The notes beneath the pieces are model-generated. The model was not told the origin of the DNA. It did not search any database and saw only the letters and a list, made by a program, of their open reading frames with translations. This document shows positions 1 to 5,662 of a stretch of DNA of 5,662 nt, piece by piece. Every line of letters starts with the position of its first letter. Within the stretch, counting starts at the first letter, position 1. The stretch covers positions 1 through 5,662 of the forward strand of contig JAILAO010000154.1 in NCBI GenBank assembly GCA_024681565.1, given 5' to 3'. The translations under genes were made by a program, and so were the position numbers. The stretch is from Bacteroidales bacterium. GTDB taxonomy: Bacteria; Bacteroidota; Bacteroidia; Bacteroidales; UBA932.

Positions 1-379
<379 letters not shown>

Positions 380-404
380 AATAGCGTAATACACAAAAAT
401 CGCA

Positions 405-412
405 TAAAGGTA
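405..412 (-). promoter_or_regulatory. Possible -7 element for the ABC ATPase gene
   Basis: On the minus strand these bases read TACCTTTA, one mismatch from the Bacteroidota -7 consensus TAnnTTTG. The last base lies 26 nt from the ATG, the same distance as for the lipoprotein promoter in this window and close to the arabinofuranosidase one (29 nt). No clear -33 TTG is found, because the expected position falls inside the upstream terminator stem. The site is plausible by position but weak by sequence. Confidence 0.35.
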
Positions 413-413
413 C

Positions 414-442
414 AAAAAAAACGCCTCCCGGGAGGCGTTTTT
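414..442 (-). terminator. Rho-independent terminator of the arabinofuranosidase gene
   Basis: Bases 421-438 form a perfect palindrome (ACGCCTCCC followed by GGGAGGCGT). It extends through flanking A and T runs to 417-442 without an interrupting loop, so a few central bases must stay unpaired in the RNA hairpin. Read on the minus strand it is followed by a run of eight T. It begins 24 nt after the GH51 stop codon and ends before the ABC ATPase start. The plus-strand side also has a five-T run, but no plus-strand gene enters it here. Confidence 0.9.
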
Positions 443-465
443 GTATCAATTGCTTTCGATTTCGC

Positions 466-2013
466 TTATTTTGCAGCGATCGCGACCACGGAGCACGGCG
501 GAAGCGTGACCTCCAGACCGGACTTGGTGAGTTTGTAATCCTTGAAAGCGACGGGCTTGACTACGTCGGCTTTGCCGAAATCGTTGTAGTCGCGGACATC
601 CTTGGAAGTCAGCACGCGGGCCGAGAGAATGTTCTTCACACCGGCGTCGTCGAAAGTGACGAGCACCTTTTTGGCCTGCTTGAGGTCCGTGTTGACCAGC
701 GAGAGGTTCATCTGGCCGTCCTTGCGGGAAACGGTCGCATCCACCTCGGGAACGGCGCACTTGCGCTCGGTCTTGATGTGGCCGGTCATCACCTCGGAGT
801 CGATGAATTCGGCGTCCTGGTGGACATTGTACATCTCGAAGACGTGATAGGTCGGGGTGAGGACCATCTGCGTTTCGTTCGTCAGGATCATGGCCTGCAG
901 GACGTTGACGACCTGGGCGATGTTCGCCATCTTGAGGCGGCGGGTGTACTTGTGGAAGATGTCGAAGTTGAGCGCGGCGACGATGGCGTCACGCATCGTG
1001 TTCTGCTGATAGAGATGTCCCGGATTGGTGCCCGGCTCCACATCGAACCAGGTGCCCCACTCGTCGAGGAGCAGCGCCACGCGGCCGGACGGGTCGAGTT
1101 CGTCCATGATCTCGATGTGCTTCTTGGGCACGTCCTCGATCTCGATGGTCTTGGAGAGGAACCAGTAGTAGTCCTTGTCCGTGAACTTGGTGGCCGAGCC
1201 CTTGCTGCCCTGCCAGCCCAGGACGGTATAATAGTGCAGGGAGATACCCTGCATGCCCTTGCCGACCAGGTGCTTCATCAGGACGCGGGTCCAGTTGTAA
1301 TCGTAGTCGGAGGCGCCGCTGGCGATCTTGTACAGGCGGTTGCCCGGCTGGTTGCGCAGGTAGGTGCCGTAACGGCGGAAGAGGTCGCTGTAGTACTCCG
1401 GCGTCATGTTGCCGCCGCAGCCCCAGGCCTCGTTGCCGATACCGAAGTATTTGACCTTCCAGGGTTTCTCGCGGCCGTTGGCGCGGCGCAGGTCAGCCAT
1501 CGGCGTCTTGGCGTCGGATGTCATGTATTCGACCCATTTGGCCATCTCCTCGACGCTGCCGCTGCCCACGTTGCCGCTGATGTACGGCTCGGTGCCGAGC
1601 ATCTCGCAGAGATTCAGGAACTCGTGGGTGCCGAAGCTGTTGTCCTCCAGGGTGCCGCCCCAGTTGTTGTTGGTCAGGTATCCGCGCTTCTCCTGCGGGC
1701 CGATACCGTCCATCCAGTGATAGTCGTCGGCGAAGCAGCCGCCCGGCCAGCGCATCACAGGCACCTTGAGGGCCTTGAGGGCCTCGAAGACATCCTTGCG
1801 ATAACCTTCGATGTTGGGGACGGAGGAATCCTTGCCCACCCAGAGGCCGCCGTAGATACAGCGTCCGAGGTGCTCGGAGAACTGGCCGTAGATCTCGGCC
1901 GGGATGGTGACACCGGTTCCGGCGTCGTGGACACGGACGGTGGCATCCTGTGCGAGGAGGGATGCCGATGCCAACAGACAGAGGCCCGTCAGCAGGGTGA
2001 TCATTTTCTTCAT
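466..2013 (-). CDS. Alpha-L-arabinofuranosidase, GH51, exported
   Basis: A retaining glycoside hydrolase that removes terminal alpha-L-arabinofuranosyl residues from arabinan, arabinoxylan or their oligosaccharides, probably in the periplasm. The protein has 515 residues, usual for the shorter GH51 enzymes. Residues 1-22 form a signal peptide (MKK, hydrophobic core, then SLLAQ); the only Cys there, C12, is not in a lipobox, so cleavage by signal peptidase I is expected. The TIM barrel spans about 35-385. The acid/base is Glu195 in GIGNEAW (codon 1429-1431) and the nucleophile is Glu318 in LLLDEWG (codon 1060-1062); RWPGGCFAD (88-96) is also family-typical. A C-terminal beta-sandwich follows (about 390-515). 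The start at 2013 is preferred over an in-frame ATG at 2052, because the latter lies upstream of the -7 element and would bury the signal peptide. The gene has its own promoter and terminator, and no SusC/SusD pair is visible nearby. The family call is very secure; the exact substrate is not. Confidence 0.97.
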   Translation of the reverse strand: MKKMITLLTGLCLLASASLLAQDATVRVHDAGTGVTIPAEIYGQFSEHLGRCIYGGLWVGKDSSVPNIEGYRKDVFEALKALKVPVMRWPGGCFADDYHWMDGIGPQEKRGYLTNNNWGGTLEDNSFGTHEFLNLCEMLGTEPYISGNVGSGSVEEMAKWVEYMTSDAKTPMADLRRANGREKPWKVKYFGIGNEAWGCGGNMTPEYYSDLFRRYGTYLRNQPGNRLYKIASGASDYDYNWTRVLMKHLVGKGMQGISLHYYTVLGWQGSKGSATKFTDKDYYWFLSKTIEIEDVPKKHIEIMDELDPSGRVALLLDEWGTWFDVEPGTNPGHLYQQNTMRDAIVAALNFDIFHKYTRRLKMANIAQVVNVLQAMILTNETQMVLTPTYHVFEMYNVHQDAEFIDSEVMTGHIKTERKCAVPEVDATVSRKDGQMNLSLVNTDLKQAKKVLVTFDDAGVKNILSARVLTSKDVRDYNDFGKADVVKPVAFKDYKLTKSGLEVTLPPCSVVAIAAK

Positions 2014-2041
2014 GTGCTCAGAAATTGTAATTGCTTTCAGA

Positions 2042-2049
2042 CAAATATA
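2042..2049 (-). promoter_or_regulatory. -7 element of the arabinofuranosidase promoter
   Basis: The minus strand reads TATATTTG, an exact match to the Bacteroidota -7 consensus TAnnTTTG, ending 29 nt upstream of the ATG at 2013. That predicts a leader of roughly 20-25 nt. No good -33 TTG lies about 20 nt upstream, which may mean a weak or activator-dependent promoter. The same ten-base plus-strand string, acaaatatac, occurs at the lipoprotein promoter. Confidence 0.7.
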
Positions 2050-2063
2050 CAAAGTTTTTTGCG

Positions 2064-2071
2064 TACTTTTG
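2064..2071 (+). promoter_or_regulatory. -7 element of the holA promoter
   Basis: The plus strand reads TACTTTTG, an exact match to TAnnTTTG. Its last base is only 8 nt before the ATG at 2079, so transcription should begin within a few bases of the start codon, giving a leaderless or nearly leaderless mRNA. No -33 TTG is seen at the usual distance. It lies 14 bp from the oppositely oriented -7 element of the arabinofuranosidase gene. Confidence 0.55.
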
Positions 2072-2078
2072 TAGGGAT

Positions 2079-3122
2079 ATGGCCAAGACTTCTGTCAATA
2101 TTGACGCACAATGTGCGAAAATCCTTTCAGATATCCATGCGGGGCGTTTCAGCCCCGTTTATCTGCTGATGGGAGACGAGCCGTATTACCCGGAATTGGT
2201 CTGTGACGCCATCCTGAAGCACTGCATTCCCGAGGAAGAGAAGGACTTCAACGAAACCGTCTGCTACGGCTCCGAGGTCACGGCGGCGCAGGTGGTCACG
2301 GCCGCCCGCCGCTTCCCGATGATGGCGGAGCGCCAGCTGGTCGTGGTCAAGGAGGCCCAGCAGATGAAAAGCATCGAAGAACTGGCCTTCTACTGCAACG
2401 AACCCCTGGACAGCACCGTCCTTGTGATCCTGATGCACAAAGCGTCGGCGGACAAGCGCAAGGCCTTCTACAAATCCGCCCAGAAGGCCGGGACGGTCGT
2501 GGATTCCCCCGCCCTGCGGGACTACCAGATTCCCGACTGGATCCATGCGTATTATGCTTCCCGCGGACTGCAGATCGAGCCGCAGGCGGCCGTCCTGCTC
2601 GGGGAGTCGGTCGGGACTGACCTGTCCACCCTGGTCGTCGAGACGGACAAACTGACCAAGAACCTGCCCGAAGGCGCCACCCGCGTCACGGTTGCGGACA
2701 TCGAGCGCAATGTCGGCATCTCGCGGCAGTTCAGCATCTTCGAGCTCACCAAAGAGCTCTCCTACCGGCATGCGGCCAAGGCTCTAGGGATCGCCGCCCA
2801 TCTGGGCAACAGCGCCAAGTTCGCCATGCCGATGGCCGTCAGCGCCCTGTTCACGCATTTCAGCCGCATCCTCAAATACGGCGCCCTGCTTTCCCGGGGC
2901 GGGTACCCCTCCCCGGAAGAGAAAGCCCGCGCCCTGGCGGGTGTCAATCCCTATTTCTACAAAGAATACGACAGCGCCGTGCGCAACTATCCCGTGCGCA
3001 AGGCCATGGCTGCCGTTTCCCTGCTCTGCGAGTACGACTATCTCGGCAAGGGGGGCGACGGCGCACTGGTCTCCGACGGGGAACTGCTCGTCGAACTGAC
3101 GGCCAAACTGCTGAATCTCTGA
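2079..3122 (+). CDS. holA: DNA polymerase III subunit delta (clamp loader)
   Basis: The delta subunit is the clamp-opening wrench of the clamp loader: it binds the beta sliding clamp and, with DnaX and delta', loads it on primed DNA in the cytoplasm. The protein has 347 residues, normal for the family. The N-terminal signature VYLLMGDEPYY (27-37) begins the AAA+-like fold without a working ATP site, as in the family. It is followed by MMAERQLVVVKEAQQM (about 80-95), a middle part with VLLGESVGTDLSTLVVETDKL (about 170-190), and the C-terminal collar-type helical domain (about 215-347; FSIFELTKELSYRH near its start). The start at 2079 gives MAKTSVNID; an upstream in-frame ATG at 2031 would place the -7 element inside the gene and is rejected. 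The gene is divergent from the arabinofuranosidase and convergent with the lipoprotein gene, so it is probably monocistronic. The call rests on recognised sequence pattern and length. Confidence 0.94.
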   Translation: MAKTSVNIDAQCAKILSDIHAGRFSPVYLLMGDEPYYPELVCDAILKHCIPEEEKDFNETVCYGSEVTAAQVVTAARRFPMMAERQLVVVKEAQQMKSIEELAFYCNEPLDSTVLVILMHKASADKRKAFYKSAQKAGTVVDSPALRDYQIPDWIHAYYASRGLQIEPQAAVLLGESVGTDLSTLVVETDKLTKNLPEGATRVTVADIERNVGISRQFSIFELTKELSYRHAAKALGIAAHLGNSAKFAMPMAVSALFTHFSRILKYGALLSRGGYPSPEEKARALAGVNPYFYKEYDSAVRNYPVRKAMAAVSLLCEYDYLGKGGDGALVSDGELLVELTAKLLNL

Positions 3123-3124
3123 AA

Positions 3125-3152
3125 AAGGCGGGTGACGAAACGTCCCCGCCTT
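3125..3152. terminator. Bidirectional terminator between holA and the lipoprotein gene
   Basis: AAGGCGGG (3125-3132) pairs with CCCGCCTT (3145-3152). Inside, GACG (3134-3137) pairs with CGTC (3141-3144) across an AAA loop, leaving only T3133 bulged: a 12-bp stem. On the plus strand it follows the holA stop by two bases and runs into a T-rich stretch. On the minus strand it follows the lipoprotein stop by about 20 nt and ends in five T. It therefore serves both convergent genes. Confidence 0.87.
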
Positions 3153-3172
3153 CTTGTTCTCTTGCCTGTCTG

Positions 3173-3979
3173 CTATTTCAGTCCGGGCCAGGTGCCGCGG
3201 ATGTTCTTGCACTGCGTGTAGCAGGAGGAGCAGCCGGCGATTTTGTAATATTCCGTGTCGTACGGGAGGAAAACGTCCACGCCGCGCTGGTTGGAATCCC
3301 ATCCCTTGGCCAGGATATAGACGTAGGTCACCACGCCGCCCATCAGTTCGGCATCCTTCACGCCGTTCGGGGACATCGTCATCTCCACGGTGTAAGGCTC
3401 TTCGGGCGTATAGGCATTGGTGTTGACAGCGCCTTTGAGCAGGGCGGCGGCCATATAGCGCTGGATATAGGAATCATTCTCGGAACCGTACTGGGAGGGT
3501 ACGAGCTTGGTCTTGAGGATGCGGACGATGCCGCTGACCGTAGAATCGCTGTTGCAAAGCAGTTTGAAGCAGCGCTCCCCCGTCCCGGCGTCCCGGGCAT
3601 ACAGTTCGATGGCCATCGGGATCATCGCCGTGGCGCCGGCAATACTTTTGCCGAGCAGGCCTTCATAGACCGCCTCGAACTCGTCATACCCGGCAGGGAA
3701 ATTGGTGAAAGTGACGGAAGCGGTCGGCTGCTTGAATTCTTTCGTGGCAGGGTCGATCTCGGCATTGACCGTGTAGCGGTGCGTGCCGTAGGTCAGGGTG
3801 TTCCCTTCGACCACGGTCACCTGGGCGTCCAACGCCTCGCCGACCTTCTCAACCAGCGAAGTGACCATCTGTCCTCCATCTTCGCCGGACAGGATGTCAT
3901 TGATGAACTTGCAGCCGGACAGGGAAACGGCGGCAGCGAGGGCCGCCACACTCAAAACAATCGATTTCAATCCTTTCAT
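3173..3979 (-). CDS. Lipoprotein of unknown function, possibly DUF6935-like
   Basis: The 268-residue product has a lipoprotein signal peptide: MKGLK, a hydrophobic core, and the lipobox LSGC with Cys23 as the lipidated residue. No acidic surface-export tag follows Cys23 (KFINDIL), so an inner-leaflet or periplasm-facing anchor is the simpler guess. The central part, FEAVYEGLLGKSIAGATAMI (101-120) followed by ELYARDAGTGERCFKLL (125-141), and the stretch LLKGAVNTNAYTPEEPYTVEM (180-200) recall from memory the Bacteroidota/Firmicutes family DUF6935; this is a tentative match. The C-terminus carries three clustered cysteines (C250, C253, C257; CSSCYTQC), besides C127 and C142. The gene has its own promoter at 4005-4035 and its own terminator, so it is likely monocistronic. 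The stop is TAG. No enzymatic motif is recognised. It is well preserved, unlike the cluster upstream. The lipoprotein call is strong; the function is unknown. Confidence 0.88.
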   Translation of the reverse strand: MKGLKSIVLSVAALAAAVSLSGCKFINDILSGEDGGQMVTSLVEKVGEALDAQVTVVEGNTLTYGTHRYTVNAEIDPATKEFKQPTASVTFTNFPAGYDEFEAVYEGLLGKSIAGATAMIPMAIELYARDAGTGERCFKLLCNSDSTVSGIVRILKTKLVPSQYGSENDSYIQRYMAAALLKGAVNTNAYTPEEPYTVEMTMSPNGVKDAELMGGVVTYVYILAKGWDSNQRGVDVFLPYDTEYYKIAGCSSCYTQCKNIRGTWPGLK

Positions 3980-4004
3980 GGGTCCAATTATCGTACTTAT
4001 GAAA

Positions 4005-4035
4005 CAAATATACGTGAGAATTCACTCTTTACCAA
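4005..4035 (-). promoter_or_regulatory. Promoter of the lipoprotein gene (-33 and -7 elements)
   Basis: On the minus strand a TTG (4033-4035) is followed after exactly 20 nt by TATATTTG (4005-4012). This matches the Bacteroidota arrangement of a -33 TTG and a -7 TAnnTTTG. The -7 element ends 26 nt before the ATG at 3979, predicting a leader of about 20 nt. It is the best-formed promoter in the window, placed just after the terminator of the preceding cluster. Confidence 0.78.
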
Positions 4036-4047
4036 CATTTCTGCCAT

Positions 4048-4082
4048 GAAAACAAAGAAAAGGGCCGCCCCGGAGGACGGCC
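4048..4082 (-). terminator. Rho-independent terminator of the barrel-protein cluster
   Basis: On the minus strand GGCCGTCC pairs with GGGCGGCC around a TCCG loop (4063-4082; one G-T pair). It is followed by a T-rich tract (TTTTCTTTGTTTTC, 4048-4061). No T-run follows on the plus strand, so it acts on minus-strand transcripts arriving from the right. It starts four bases after the TAG that ends the C-terminal remnant at 4086-4154, suggesting it was originally that gene's terminator. Confidence 0.83.
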
Positions 4083-4085
4083 TGG

Positions 4086-4154
4086 CTAAAATGCTACCCG
4101 ATAGCTGAAGTTCGGCAGGATGGGCAGCAGGGCAAGTTCATACCGGAACGATAA
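4086..4154 (-). pseudogene. Possible C-terminal remnant of a beta-barrel protein gene
   Basis: Between the end of the broken barrel gene and the terminator, the minus strand has an open stretch of 22 codons without a start. It opens with LSFRYELALLPIL and ends PNFSYRVAF, then TAG. Alternating hydrophobic residues and a final Phe are what the last strands of an outer-membrane barrel look like. It is preceded in frame by TAG (4155-4157) and, further up, TGA, and it is not in the frame of the neighbouring barrel gene. The position right before a strong terminator suggests the 3' tail of a gene whose body was deleted. At 22 residues, chance cannot be excluded. Confidence 0.4.
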
Positions 4155-4195
4155 CTACTCCATTCTATTTCAAAAGGGAAACGATACTCCGAACA

Positions 4196-4723
4196 CTAAA
4201 CCGTTTTTCCCAAGCCTAGAGTAGAGAATCCGGATATATAATATGGATCTTTGACCTTGTCCGCCCCTTCAGGCCAGCTGACCGTTGGTTCCCGGTAACT
4301 GCACTTCGTAATTTCATAACCGAGCTTAAAACAAAACCGTTTGAAACATACTCCAATTGCTGGCCGGAAGAAAGCTCCGGCTCCCGGTGTTGTCAGGTTT
4401 GAAATCAGTCCCCCTTGGAGATCAACGATAGGATGCACGGTTCCGTAATTACCGAGTGTAAGCTTCCCTTATAGGAAAAGAGGTATCATCACACTGACAG
4501 GTTTGTTGTCTACCACTTCATCCCAAACATGGACCCCTGTACCGATCCCAATATAGAAAAAACCTGACAAAAGGGAGACTCCCGTGGAAGCAGACATGTA
4601 ACCGCCGTTCTGAATAAAACCGGCCTCTACTTCATTGCTTTGATGCATCTTGCCCTCGGACTGAGCCAACGCCAAAGCACTAGAACCAACAAGTAGAAAT
4701 ACAGCTATAAGATATCTAGTCAT
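4196..4723 (-). pseudogene. Outer-membrane beta-barrel protein interrupted by an in-frame TAA
   Basis: The reading frame begins at the ATG at 4723 with a clear signal peptide (MTRYLIAVFLLVGSSALALA, cleavage before Q21). It continues as barrel-like strands (YMSASTGVSLL, FFYIGIGTGVHVW, VSVMIPLFL) and meets TAA at codon 85 (4469-4471). The same frame then stays open for another 90 codons (GKLTLGNYGT directly after the stop, ending STLGLGKTV and TAG). This second part again has barrel character and no ATG or signal peptide of its own. Together the parts make a 175-residue protein close in size to the upstream barrel protein. The segment IPLFL-stop-GKLTL aligns with IPVFLRGEYNF of that neighbour, so the stop replaces one residue without a frame change. 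Starting at 4723 overlaps the upstream stop by 8 nt (ATGACTAG); ATG at 4729 is an alternative. Most likely a nonsense-mutation pseudogene; a sequencing error or readthrough is possible. Confidence 0.78.
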
Positions 4724-5078
4724 AATCATACGTGTAAACCAGCCCACTACCACGAATCTCATTATTCATAAAAGAACGCCCAGAAGCCCACATCGTCATA
4801 ATGTAATATGAACCTGAAATATTAGAATAATAACCTAAATTTAAGAATGAAGCACTACCAGTAGAGGAATCCCCACCCAATTGAAGGAGAAACCGGTCAT
4901 TGATAACACTATCATATCTCGGCCCTATTTGAATGTCCCGGAATCTAATCAACGCTTCTGAATTAGAAAAAACACACCTAACGCCGTCAGCTGCAGGGGC
5001 TTGAAACTGAAGATCGACATGAGGAAACCGCTGACCCCTGAACACAAATCCGCCCCCAGTCTCCGCCAGACTAGACAT
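4716..5078 (-). CDS. Hypothetical protein, AT-rich, unrecognised
   Basis: I do not recognise this 120-residue product. It starts at the ATG at 5078, the only standard start in the frame, which opens just after a stop at 5115-5117. It has no signal peptide, transmembrane segment or lipobox, though both neighbours are exported. The sequence is rich in Gly, Ser, Tyr and Phe, with polar-aromatic stretches such as FLNLGYYSNISGSYYIM and a C-terminus of GLVYTYDYD; this resembles beta-rich extracellular or periplasmic proteins. It lies 28 bp after the upstream barrel gene and overlaps the downstream one by 8 nt, so the three look co-transcribed and the last two translationally coupled. Part of it is strikingly AT-rich: 15 G/C in 60 bases at 4801-4860. 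It could be a genuine small gene or the 3' part of a gene whose signal-peptide end was lost. Confidence 0.55.
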   Translation of the reverse strand: MSSLAETGGGFVFRGQRFPHVDLQFQAPAADGVRCVFSNSEALIRFRDIQIGPRYDSVINDRFLLQLGGDSSTGSASFLNLGYYSNISGSYYIMTMWASGRSFMNNEIRGSGLVYTYDYD

Positions 5079-5106
5079 GGAGATTGTGCTTGGTGAGAAT
5101 CTATCT

Positions 5107-5662
5107 TTATAGTCTTACACCGAAGTGCACTGACAGGGATAGAGGTATTTCGTGGCCGTTGCCACCCTTGTCACGTACGAATTTACACGGAATCCAGAGA
5201 CCAGTGGCCAAATAAAACCGTCTCCCCAGATTCAGGCCCACTTGGGGGGAGACAAACCACGCCTGGAAAGCGCATGTTTCCGAAGCCATCATCAAGCTAC
5301 GCCCATCGGATGTCCATCCAAAAGCACCGAATTGATACCCGAAATCCAGCAGGGCAAATCCGGATGTGTCCCCCAAGGGAAAGTTGTATTCCCCGCGAAG
5401 AAATACAGGAATATAGCTTCCTTTGCGCAAATCGTCTATGGGCAACAGCTCGTATTGTTCTCCCGAGAAGGTGAAACCGACTCCCGGCCCCAGTTTGAAA
5501 TGGGGCTTGTTCAGCAAATAAAAAGATGCTTCCACTCCTACCGAAAAGCGAGGCGCATAGGCTGACAGCCCGACAGCGCCATCGGCCCCTACCATCCACT
5601 GCCCCTGCGCTCTGGCGGTATGCGTTATGCAAAAAACAAGTAACAAAACAAAAAATAAAGAT
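5107..5662 (-). CDS. Outer-membrane beta-barrel protein (5' end outside window)
   Basis: The frame is open to the window edge. Its first visible residues, SLFFVLLLVFC followed by ITHTARAQGQW, are the core and end of a signal peptide with likely cleavage at ARA/Q, so the true start lies a few codons beyond 5662; the TTG at 5646 is inside the hydrophobic core and is not a sensible start. About 166 mature residues follow with alternating strands: FSVGVEASFYLL, FKLGPGVGFTF, YIPVFLRGEYNF, GFALLDFGYQFGAF, FVSPQVGLNLG, RFYLATGLWI and a final LSLSVHFGVRL. That is the pattern of the small eight-strand-type porin/OmpA-like barrels common in Bacteroidota. Its product should sit in the outer membrane; ligand or partner is unknown. 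It heads the visible cluster, 28 bp before the 120-aa gene, and resembles the broken barrel gene downstream. Barrel assignment is by pattern, not by a named family. Confidence 0.82.
   Translation of the reverse strand, partial: SLFFVLLLVFCITHTARAQGQWMVGADGAVGLSAYAPRFSVGVEASFYLLNKPHFKLGPGVGFTFSGEQYELLPIDDLRKGSYIPVFLRGEYNFPLGDTSGFALLDFGYQFGAFGWTSDGRSLMMASETCAFQAWFVSPQVGLNLGRRFYLATGLWIPCKFVRDKGGNGHEIPLSLSVHFGVRL

Noticed and set aside
778..2169. Long plus-strand ORF of 463 codons opposite the arabinofuranosidase gene
   Set aside because: It is the antisense of a secure GH51 gene, and its Val/Asp/Leu/His-rich composition is what the complement of GC-rich codons yields; no domain is recognisable.
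2127..2771. Minus-strand ORF of 214 codons opposite holA
   Set aside because: Antisense shadow of a well-supported gene with GC-rich third positions; no start signal or domain.
4046..4108. Plus-strand mini-ORF MKTKKRAAPEDGLAKMLPDS
   Set aside because: It lies over the minus-strand terminator hairpin, is only 20 codons, and its basic start simply reflects the A-rich complement of the T-tract.
4469..4762. Taking the first half of the broken barrel gene as a complete 97-aa protein starting at 4762
   Set aside because: The signal peptide begins at 4723 (or 4729), and the same frame continues after the stop with matching barrel sequence, so a complete short gene is the poorer explanation.
5152..5565. 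Plus-strand ORF of 137 codons opposite the first barrel gene
   Set aside because: Antisense to a gene with a clear signal peptide and strand pattern; no recognisable domain.

Overview
The window looks like a piece of a Bacteroidales (Bacteroidota) chromosome, probably from a gut-type organism. Three things point there. Two promoters carry the Bacteroidota -7 element TATATTTG and a third carries TACTTTTG, all matching TAnnTTTG. Gene starts lack Shine-Dalgarno sequences. The proteins (an exported GH51 arabinofuranosidase, a lipobox lipoprotein, small outer-membrane barrels) are typical of the group. No mobile element, RNA gene, CRISPR array or origin is visible, and no gene-free stretch exceeds 300 bases.

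Layout, left to right. (1) 1-379, minus: the first 126 residues of an ABC transporter ATPase of the NatA-like type, cut by the window edge. (2) 417-442: a perfect palindrome with a T-run on the minus strand, ending the next gene. (3) 466-2013, minus: a complete exported GH51 alpha-L-arabinofuranosidase. (4) 2014-2078: a 65-bp divergent promoter region. (5) 2079-3122, plus: holA, the delta subunit of the DNA polymerase III clamp loader. (6) 3125-3152: a terminator shared by the convergent genes. (7) 3173-3979, minus: a lipoprotein of unknown role with a C-terminal cysteine cluster and its own well-formed promoter.

(8) 4048-5662, minus: a less GC-rich accessory cluster. In transcription order it holds an outer-membrane barrel protein (5' end outside the window), an unrecognised AT-rich 120-aa ORF, a second barrel gene that overlaps it by 8 nt and is broken by an in-frame TAA, a short remnant resembling a barrel C-terminus, and a terminator.

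The left two thirds are ordinary, well-preserved genes with no obvious shared pathway. The right third is where the unusual signal lies: a probable operon of small surface proteins that appears to be decaying or, less likely, recoded at one stop codon. I found no convincing evidence for a wholly new system; the broken barrel gene and its unknown neighbour are the best leads.
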